Below, piece by piece: positions 5,974-11,246 of a stretch of 11,246 nt of DNA. The notes beneath the pieces are model-generated. The model searched no databases and was not told where the DNA came from. It worked only from the letters and a program-made list of their open reading frames with translations. Every line of letters begins with the position of its first letter. Position 1 is the stretch's first letter. This DNA comes from Bacteroidota bacterium. Its GTDB lineage: Bacteria; Bacteroidota; Bacteroidia; UKL13-3. The stretch is taken from NCBI GenBank assembly GCA_018883485.1, contig VEQB01000047.1:1-11246 (forward strand), given 5' to 3'. A program made the position numbers and the translations under genes.

Positions 5974-7629
5974 ATGAGTAGAATAATAAAAGCCGAAACT
6001 GGGAATAAATTAAGTTGCAAAGGTTGGGTTCAAGAAGCCGCCTTAAGAATGTTGCACAACAACTTAGACCCAGAGGTAGCAGAAAAGCCTGAAGATTTAA
6101 TTGTTTATGGAGGAATTGGCAAAGCGGCCCGCAATTGGGAAAGTTTTGAGTTAATAGAAAAGGCTTTAAAAGATTTGGAAGAGGATGAAACCTTATTAAT
6201 ACAGAGCGGAAAACCAGTAGGAATTTTGCCTACGCATAAAGATGCCCCTAGAGTAATTATTTCTAATAGCATGTTGGTGCCCAAGTGGGCCAATTGGGAA
6301 ACTTTTCATGAGCTAGATAAAAAAGGCTTGATGATGTATGGCCAAATGACTGCAGGAAGTTGGATTTATATCGGCTCGCAAGGCATTGTACAAGGCACTT
6401 ACGAAACCTTTGCCGAAGCTGCACGCCAGCACTTTGGTGGGAGTTTAAAAGGAACTTTAACCGTTACTGCAGGATTAGGAGGAATGGGTGGCGCACAACC
6501 GTTGGCAGTAACCATGTGTGATGGGGTTTGCCTTGCCGCAGAAATGGTAGAATGGCGCATCAAAAAACGTTTAGAAACCCGTTACCTAGATGTAATGAGC
6601 CGCGATATTGATGAGGCTATTGATATGGCTTTAAGAGCTAAGGCTGCTGGAGAAAGATTATCTATTGGCGTTGTTTGTAATGTTATTGATTTGTTGGAGC
6701 GTTTAATTGAACGCAATATCACTCCTGATTTATTAACCGATCAAACCTCAGCACACGATCCATTAAATGGTTATTATCCAGAAGATATTGCCGAAGAAGT
6801 TTCGGATAGGATGCGCAAAACAGACCCAGACAAATATGTACGTTTGAGTTTAGATACTATGGCACATCATGTAAAGTTAATGCTAGAATTGCAAAGCCGC
6901 GGTGCTATAACTTTTGATTATGGAAATAATTTACGTGGGCAAGCCAAAGACCAAAGACATGTAGAAAATGCATTTAATTTTCCTGGCTTTGTACCTGCTT
7001 ATATTAGACCATTATTTTGCGAAGGGAAAGGACCATTTAGATGGGTAGCACTTAGTGGCGACCCTAACGATATTTATGTAACCGACCAAGTAATGAAAGA
7101 TTTATTTCCAGAAAATACTTCTTTGCATCGTTGGTTAGATATGGCCAAAGAACGCATTGCCTTTCAAGGTTTGCCAGCACGTATCTGCTGGATTGGCCAA
7201 GGAGATAGAGAAAAAGCTGCATTGGCTTTTAATGATTTAGTGAAAACAGGTAAGGTTAAAGGACCAATAGTTATTGGAAGAGACCATTTAGATACTGGTT
7301 CTGTTGCCTCTCCAAATAGAGAAACTGAAGCCATGAAAGATGGTAGTGATGCTGTTGCCGATTGGCCTATTTTAAATGCGCTCATAAATACTGCTGGTGG
7401 TGCAAGTTGGGTAAGTGTGCATCATGGAGGTGGAGTTGGAATGGGCTATAGCATACATGCTGGTATGGTAATTTTAGCCGATGGAACAGAGGATGCCGCT
7501 AAAAGACTAAAGCGAGTACTGCACAACGACCCTGCCATGGGAGTAATTAGACACGCAGACGCTGGGTATGATATAGCCATTGATACTGCAAGAAAACATA
7601 GACTTTATTTAAAGGATAGGTTGGGGTAG
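5974..7629 (+). CDS. hutU: Urocanate hydratase (urocanase)
   Basis: Converts urocanate to 4-imidazolone-5-propionate, the second step of histidine degradation, using tightly bound NAD+ as electrophile; cytoplasmic. The 551-residue length is normal for the family. The urocanase signature FQGLPARICW is intact at 397-406 with Cys405, and the glycine-rich NAD-binding stretch TAGLGGMGGAQPLA starts at 165. Other familiar blocks are YGGIGKAARNW, TDQTSAHDPLNGYYP and SVHHGGGVGMGYSIHAG. The ATG at 5974 was preferred over a longer frame opening at 5845 because the extra 43 residues have no family character and run through the promoter region. No hutH, hutI or hutG is in the window, so it is transcribed alone here. 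It is divergent from the metal-uptake operon. Confidence 0.97.
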   Translation: MSRIIKAETGNKLSCKGWVQEAALRMLHNNLDPEVAEKPEDLIVYGGIGKAARNWESFELIEKALKDLEEDETLLIQSGKPVGILPTHKDAPRVIISNSMLVPKWANWETFHELDKKGLMMYGQMTAGSWIYIGSQGIVQGTYETFAEAARQHFGGSLKGTLTVTAGLGGMGGAQPLAVTMCDGVCLAAEMVEWRIKKRLETRYLDVMSRDIDEAIDMALRAKAAGERLSIGVVCNVIDLLERLIERNITPDLLTDQTSAHDPLNGYYPEDIAEEVSDRMRKTDPDKYVRLSLDTMAHHVKLMLELQSRGAITFDYGNNLRGQAKDQRHVENAFNFPGFVPAYIRPLFCEGKGPFRWVALSGDPNDIYVTDQVMKDLFPENTSLHRWLDMAKERIAFQGLPARICWIGQGDREKAALAFNDLVKTGKVKGPIVIGRDHLDTGSVASPNRETEAMKDGSDAVADWPILNALINTAGGASWVSVHHGGGVGMGYSIHAGMVILADGTEDAAKRLKRVLHNDPAMGVIRHADAGYDIAIDTARKHRLYLKDRLG

Positions 7630-7640
7630 CGGTTAGGTAG

Positions 7641-7680
7641 CTGGGAATGGCTGGGAGTAGCTGGGAGTTGCTGGGATTGG
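7641..7680 (+). repeat. Four 10-bp tandem repeats (CTGGGAnTnG type), G-quadruplex candidate
   Basis: Four consecutive 10-mers, CTGGGAATGG, CTGGGAGTAG, CTGGGAGTTG and CTGGGATTGG, begin 12 bp after the hutU stop. They place GGG at 7643, 7653, 7663 and 7673 with 7-nt loops, which exactly fits the canonical G3N1-7 quadruplex rule on the hutU sense strand. A further GGGG lies at 7623-7626, just before the hutU stop codon. Between the hutU TAG and the next in-frame TAA at 7681 there are 17 open codons, but the 10-bp period is not a codon multiple, so this is not evidence of coding. Confidence 0.8.
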
Positions 7681-7832
7681 TAAATAAACTTATGGATTCT
7701 GACTAGGCCTGTAGGCACGTTATAATTTTAACCAATGTAACTGCTTCAGGACCAGTTAGGGTTTCCAATTCATTGATTATTGATGTGGTTCAATAAATTA
7801 TTTGAAACCAAAGTACTTTCAAAATTTGCCAT

Positions 7833-7867
7833 AAAAAAAGCAGGCAGTAACAAATGTAACTGCCTGC
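7833..7867 (-). terminator. Rho-independent terminator of the marR-yceI unit
   Basis: A 9-bp perfect stem GCAGGCAGT/ACTGCCTGC (7840-7848 with 7859-7867) has a 10-nt loop. In the minus direction it is followed by seven T (7839-7833). It lies 23 bp beyond the YceI stop. In the plus direction it lacks a T tract, so any use for hutU would be weak. Confidence 0.88.
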
Positions 7868-7890
7868 CTTATGAACACTATTTTTAGCTA

Positions 7891-8502
7891 TTACTTATTG
7901 GCAACAACACGTACTTTTACGTTAAACATATCGCTGATAGCTTTATCTCCAATACCTTCGAAGAAAGATTTTGAACCATACTTAATATCATACTTGGTTC
8001 TATCAATATCGAAGTTAGCATTTACAATAACTTGCTTCGCATTAACCACTACTATAGCTGGGAAAGTTACTTCTTGTGTAATTCCTTTGATTGTTAAATT
8101 AGCTACAATAGTATAGTTATTACCTGCCTTGTCTGCCTTCATTGGCTTTGCAGATTTAACTACTAAATTAGCTGTGTTAAACTTTTCGGTAGAGAAAAAA
8201 TCATCACTCTTTAAATGACCTACCAATTTATCATGGTATTCACCTGTTAAATCAGTAGCATCAATAGATGTCATGTCTACTACTATTTCGCCACCTGTTA
8301 AGGTTTTACCATTTGTAGTTACCACACCTTTGCTAAGGTTGGCAACACCATAATGCTCTCCTGTTACTTTAGTAGCATGCCATTTAAAAGTTGAAGCTTT
8401 TGCATCAACGTTAAAAGATTCATCGGCTTTCTTTGCCGGAGTTGTTGCAATTGCAGATAATCCTAGACCTGCAACGGCTAATGTTAAAATTAACTTTTTC
8501 AT
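7891..8502 (-). CDS. YceI family protein, exported lipocalin-like
   Basis: A 203-residue exported protein: a Sec signal (MKKLILTLAVAGLGLSAIA) followed by a YceI beta-barrel. Typical marks are STFKWHATKVTGEHYG near the mature N-terminus, GGEIVVDMTSIDATDLTG, LVGHLKSDDFFSTEKFNTA, LTIKGITQEVTFP and FDIDRTKYDIKYGS. The family binds long-chain isoprenoid or amphiphilic lipids in a barrel in the periplasm; the physiological role varies and is mostly unsettled. It starts 12 nt after the MarR stop in an AAATAAATAAAT leader with no Shine-Dalgarno motif, so it is co-transcribed with and probably controlled by that regulator. Length and features are normal for the family. Confidence 0.94.
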   Translation of the reverse strand: MKKLILTLAVAGLGLSAIATTPAKKADESFNVDAKASTFKWHATKVTGEHYGVANLSKGVVTTNGKTLTGGEIVVDMTSIDATDLTGEYHDKLVGHLKSDDFFSTEKFNTANLVVKSAKPMKADKAGNNYTIVANLTIKGITQEVTFPAIVVVNAKQVIVNANFDIDRTKYDIKYGSKSFFEGIGDKAISDMFNVKVRVVANK

Positions 8503-8514
8503 ATTTATTTATTT

Positions 8515-8964
8515 TTAGGTATTTAATTTATCTAATAGTTCGTTCAAAGTTTTTGCTTCTGCTTTACTCAAATTAGTAACACGCTTTTCAAAAGCTTCAA
8601 TTTTAGCATCAATTTGTTCTAACAAATTAAGACCTGCCTTGGTAATACAAACATCCATTTGCCTGCGGTCTTGCTTGCATTCATTTCTTGTAACCAATGC
8701 TTTCTGTTTTAGTTTTTCTACAAGCCTAGAAGCATTGCTCATTTGATCTAACATTCTTTCTTGCAATAAACCAATGGATACTGGTTTGGTTTGTTGGCCC
8801 CTTAAAATGCGCAAAACATTGTACTGCTGGGGTGATATTTCGTAAGGTTTAAAAAACCTTGTTTGCTCTGCTTGAATTAATCCACCTGAATAAATAAGAT
8901 TCAGCATCAACTTATGATGTTCGTCTTTAAACTTATTCTGCTTAATTGATTCTTGAAGTGTCAT
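8515..8964 (-). CDS. MarR family transcriptional regulator
   Basis: A 149-residue winged-helix DNA-binding protein that would act as a dimer. The N-terminal dimerisation helix (about 13-40) is followed by the helix-turn-helix with YEISPQQYNVLRILRG, SIGLLQERM and QMSNASRLVEKLKQKALV. The wing carries the usual DRR (QDRRQMDVCITKAG, about 98-111), and C-terminal dimer helices follow. Two Cys, 96 and 106, flank the wing turn. It is the first gene of a unit with the YceI gene 12 nt downstream. A 20-bp palindrome sits over its promoter, just upstream of the ATG, consistent with autorepression. MarR-YceI pairing is familiar in Bacteroidota. The ligand cannot be told from the sequence. Confidence 0.94.
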   Translation of the reverse strand: MTLQESIKQNKFKDEHHKLMLNLIYSGGLIQAEQTRFFKPYEISPQQYNVLRILRGQQTKPVSIGLLQERMLDQMSNASRLVEKLKQKALVTRNECKQDRRQMDVCITKAGLNLLEQIDAKIEAFEKRVTNLSKAEAKTLNELLDKLNT

Positions 8965-8972
8965 TACGAGTG

Positions 8973-8980
8973 CAAATATA
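8973..8980 (-). promoter_or_regulatory. Putative -7 promoter element of marR-yceI
   Basis: The minus strand reads TATATTTG, matching TAnnTTTG. It lies 8 bp before the ATG at 8964, which predicts a leader of only a few nucleotides. No good -33 TTG is seen at the right distance. Confidence 0.45.
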
Positions 8981-8997
8981 TATGTATATACATATAT
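8978..8997. promoter_or_regulatory. 20-bp perfect palindrome, candidate MarR operator
   Basis: ATATATGTATATACATATAT is an exact palindrome, centred between 8987 and 8988, 13 bp upstream of the MarR start. It covers the upstream edge of the -7 element and the spacer. Size and position suit a MarR dimer repressing its own promoter. Its pure alternation of purine and pyrimidine makes some symmetry easier by chance, but the length is notable. Confidence 0.65.
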
Positions 8998-9054
8998 TGT
9001 AACTACATTAATATGTAAATAGTTTTAATAAGTTGTTTTTTAGGTTATTAAAAA

Positions 9055-10692
9055 TTAATAGATACGTTTTCCTGCAATCCAGGTTTGGGAAGCACGAAGC
9101 TTTCTTACTTGTTGTAAATCTGCTTGGAGAAGGTTAATGGGAAGTACTACAAAATCTGCCGCCGTGCCAAGGGCTAATGATCCTTTCAGTTTTTCTTCAA
9201 ATGCTCCTTTAGCGGCCCAATAGGTAATTCCTTTAAGGGCTTCTTCTCTGCTTAAAGCATTGCTTGGTTCAAAGCCACCTTTTGGAAAGCCGTTGGCATC
9301 TGTTCTGGCAACAGCCGCAAAAAAGGTATAAAAGGGTGAAATATGCTCTACTGGGAAATCAGTGCCTAAAGGCAACCATCCCAATTGGTTTAGTAATGTT
9401 TTGTAAGCATAGGCAGAAGTTATACGGGCTGAACCTAAACGTTCCTCAGCCCAATACATATCGCTTGTTGCGTGGGTAGGCTGAACAGATGGAACAACAG
9501 CATACTTTTTAAATAAATAAAAATCACTAGGCTGAAGAACTTGGGCATGCTCTATACGCCAGCGTCTGGTATTGTTTTCGCCCAAATATTTTCCATAAAG
9601 ATTCAATAAAATACGGTTACTAGAATCTCCAATGGCATGGGTGTTTAATTGGTATTTATTACCTTCAGCAAGGCGTTTAACCCACGCTTCCATTTGCGGC
9701 AAGTCAGTTAATAAAAATCCATGGTGGCCTATTCTATCGCTGTATGGATGCGTTAAGCAAGCTCCTCTTGAACCTAAGGCCCCATCTGCATACATCTTAA
9801 AACCAGCAACCCTTAAACGATCTTTTTTTATTGGCCCACCCTTTTCCTCTATCCAATCATAATTTTCTTGCGTAAGAGAAAGCATCATATTTAACCTCAG
9901 TTTAAGTAAGCCTACACTTTGTAATGAATCTACTAGGCTCATAAGTGGCCAATCCAAACCGGCATCGGTAAGTGAAGTAAGCCCATAAGCCAAACAAGAA
10001 TCTTGCGCTTCTAATAAGGCTTTAACTTGCATTTCTCTATTAGGTTTCTTTAAGTATTTCTCAACTGCATCAACTGCATTATCTATTAAAATACCGGTTA
10101 ACTTACCGTTCTCCTTTACAAATTCTCCACCTTCAATCTTAGCATCAGGAGTAATTTTGGCTCTTTGCAGCAAAAAATCATTTACCAATGCAGCATGTCC
10201 ATCTACACGTTTAAGCATAACAGGAATATCCGGAAAAGCCTTACTTAACAAAGCATTACTTGGGAACTTCTTTGTTTCAAAAACGTTTTGATCCCAACCT
10301 CTACCTAAAATGGTGGCAGGTTGCTTAAGTGTATTAAACTGCTTACATCTTTCTAAAATTTCTTCTATACTCTTGGTGCCACTTAAATCTACCATTTGCA
10401 TAAACATACCCAAACCATAAAAATGGCAATGGGCATCTATTAAACCGGGATATATAAAACTCTCTTTAAAGTCTAAGCTTGAATCTGCTTCAAAGCGCGC
10501 TATGAGTTCTTCTTTGGTTCCTATTGCCAACACTTTACCATCACTAATAACCATAGCTTCTACAATTTGTAAAGTATCAGAAACCAATTGAATTCCTTTG
10601 GCAGTAATAAATAGGTCTGCTTTTTGTTTAGAGGTGCATGACCACAAACAAAAGGATAGCAACACATAGTATAGGTAAGATATTTTATGCAT
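9055..10692 (-). CDS. Metal-dependent amidohydrolase (YtcJ-like, Amidohydro_3), predicted lipoprotein
   Basis: A 545-residue hydrolase of the amidohydrolase superfamily acting on C-N bonds, probably in the periplasm. The signal peptide ends in LWSC with lipidated Cys19. Metal-site residues are visible: HxH at 88-90 in GLIDAHCHFYG, His352 in NTHAIGDSSNR, His382 in RIEHAQVL and Asp445 in PLGTDFPVE. Lys299 in FKMYADGALGSRG is a candidate for the bridging-lysine position. The C-terminal GSLALGTAADFVVL segment closes the small beta domain typical of the superfamily. It is not HutI: the layout is that of the YtcJ/exoenzyme-like group, whose substrates are largely unknown. Its ATG lies inside the last codons of the upstream acyltransferase gene (8-bp overlap), which suggests translational coupling. 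It ends 90 bp before the MarR start with no strong terminator seen. Confidence 0.92.
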   Translation of the reverse strand: MHKISYLYYVLLSFCLWSCTSKQKADLFITAKGIQLVSDTLQIVEAMVISDGKVLAIGTKEELIARFEADSSLDFKESFIYPGLIDAHCHFYGLGMFMQMVDLSGTKSIEEILERCKQFNTLKQPATILGRGWDQNVFETKKFPSNALLSKAFPDIPVMLKRVDGHAALVNDFLLQRAKITPDAKIEGGEFVKENGKLTGILIDNAVDAVEKYLKKPNREMQVKALLEAQDSCLAYGLTSLTDAGLDWPLMSLVDSLQSVGLLKLRLNMMLSLTQENYDWIEEKGGPIKKDRLRVAGFKMYADGALGSRGACLTHPYSDRIGHHGFLLTDLPQMEAWVKRLAEGNKYQLNTHAIGDSSNRILLNLYGKYLGENNTRRWRIEHAQVLQPSDFYLFKKYAVVPSVQPTHATSDMYWAEERLGSARITSAYAYKTLLNQLGWLPLGTDFPVEHISPFYTFFAAVARTDANGFPKGGFEPSNALSREEALKGITYWAAKGAFEEKLKGSLALGTAADFVVLPINLLQADLQQVRKLRASQTWIAGKRIY

Positions 10693-11246
10693 GATTTAAA
10701 TTACGTTTGTGTTTCCAACGACGATGGCTCCAAAGCCAAGTTTCTGGCTGTTCTTTAATACTATTCTCAAGCATATCTGTATGTTTCTCTGTAATCCAAA
10801 ATTGTTCCGTATCTTTTGGATTTGCCGTTACCAAATAAAACCTGATTTTATATTTACCACGTTTGAGCCGAAGAATATCTCCAAAAATAACAGGGTAATT
10901 AAATTTTTTGGCAAGTTTCTCAGCACCTAAAAACACGGGTGTGTCCTGATTCAAAAAAGTCATCCAATGGCAACCCTCACTTGAAGGAGATTGATCTGCA
11001 ATAAAAGTCGTAGCCGTGGGAATTGTCTTTCGTGCTAACATATCCCTCAAGGTATTTGCCATTGGAATAGGGTAAATACCATGACGGGCTCTTATAAAAT
11101 ACATAAACCAATTAAACCAATTACTACTAAGTGGATGGTATAATACATCAACTTGAATACCGCTTTGGTGAAGCCTTTGACCTGCCCACTCCCAATTACC
11201 TTGATGACCACATACAAGTATAGTTGGCCTACCGGTTGTTCTAAAG
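10685..11246 (-). CDS. Lysophospholipid/lipid A acyltransferase, LpxL/HtrB family (partial, N-terminus outside the window)
   Basis: The C-terminal 186 residues of a membrane-associated acyltransferase that transfers an acyl chain in lipid A or related lipid synthesis at the inner membrane. An internal ATG at 11104 is not the start: the frame stays open to the window edge and contains the catalytic motif. Near the visible N-terminus, TILVCGHQGNWEWAGQRL holds the HX4E catalytic motif of the family. Further blocks are RARHGIYPIPMANTLRDM and the DQSPSSEGCHWMTFLNQDTPVFLGAEKLAKKF region, in order and spacing expected for the family. The end reads WLWSHRRWKHKRNLNHA. The downstream amidohydrolase gene starts within its last codons. 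Which acyl donor and acceptor are used cannot be told. Confidence 0.9.
   Translation of the reverse strand, partial: FRTTGRPTILVCGHQGNWEWAGQRLHQSGIQVDVLYHPLSSNWFNWFMYFIRARHGIYPIPMANTLRDMLARKTIPTATTFIADQSPSSEGCHWMTFLNQDTPVFLGAEKLAKKFNYPVIFGDILRLKRGKYKIRFYLVTANPKDTEQFWITEKHTDMLENSIKEQPETWLWSHRRWKHKRNLNHA

Noticed and set aside
7630..7683. Read-through of the hutU TAG into 17 further codons (RLGSWEWLGVAGSCWDW)
   Set aside because: An open stretch this short is expected by chance, and the 10-bp period does not preserve a reading frame.
7787..7809. Hairpin GGTTCAA/TTGAAACC as a hutU terminator
   Set aside because: It has a bulge, an AT-rich stem and no T tract behind it.
7734..7863. Direct repeat AATGTAACTGC at 7734 and 7853
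   Set aside because: Only two 11-bp copies, one of them largely part of the terminator hairpin; no further structure supports a mobile or regulatory role.
9023..9053. AT-only 9-bp hairpin (TTTTAATAA/TTATTAAAA) after the amidohydrolase as a terminator
   Set aside because: The stem has no G-C pair and no following T tract in the minus direction; likely chance in AT-rich DNA.
9055..10692. Imidazolonepropionase (hutI), given the nearby hutU
   Set aside because: The protein is a lipoprotein of 545 residues with YtcJ-like motifs, longer than HutI, on another strand and in another operon.
10685..11104. A complete 139-residue gene starting at 11104
   Set aside because: The frame stays open to the window edge and includes the HX4E motif of the LpxL family, so this is the end of a longer gene.

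Overview
The window reads as chromosomal DNA of a member of the Bacteroidota, probably a free-living Sphingobacteriia/Chitinophagia/Cytophagia-type organism. The pointers are AT-rich intergenic DNA, several matches to the Bacteroidota -7 promoter element TAnnTTTG, A/T-rich leaders without Shine-Dalgarno motifs, lipoprotein signals ending in Ser-Cys or Ala-Cys, and a TonB receptor with an N-terminal carboxypeptidase-regulatory-like domain. No mobile element, CRISPR array, tRNA or rRNA was seen. Nine genes are annotated; two run off the ends.

Layout, left to right. (1) 1-2315, minus strand: a lipoprotein S9 prolyl-oligopeptidase-like peptidase, overlapping by 4 bp a downstream MacB/LolD-type ABC ATPase cut by the window edge. 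(2) 2404-5777, minus strand: a three-gene unit of a small exported Cys/His-rich protein, a ZnuD-like TonB-dependent receptor with a His cluster, and a small lipoprotein with a His/Asp-rich N-terminus. It ends in a strong UUCG-loop terminator. All three proteins are rich in metal-ligand residues, so metal (zinc or copper) uptake across the outer membrane is the likely job; the metal is not fixed by the sequence. (3) 5778-5973: a divergent regulatory region with a 14-bp perfect palindrome, three copies of ACGCTTAA (two forming an 11-bp inverted repeat), and a promoter-like element on each side. (4) 5974-7629, plus strand: urocanate hydratase (hutU), with no other histidine-degradation gene in view. 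It is followed by a 10-bp tandem repeat that fits a canonical G-quadruplex pattern. (5) 7833-8964, minus strand: a MarR regulator and a YceI-family protein in one unit, with a 20-bp palindrome over the promoter and a terminator at the end. (6) 9055-11246, minus strand: an LpxL/HtrB-type acyltransferase (its N-terminus lies outside the window) overlapping by 8 bp a lipoprotein metal-dependent amidohydrolase.

Most of this is ordinary Bacteroidota gene content. The parts most worth a second look are the metal-ligand-rich operon with its unusual start codons, the divergent control region, the MarR operator and the repeat behind hutU. Functions are assigned from motifs read by eye; no database search was possible.
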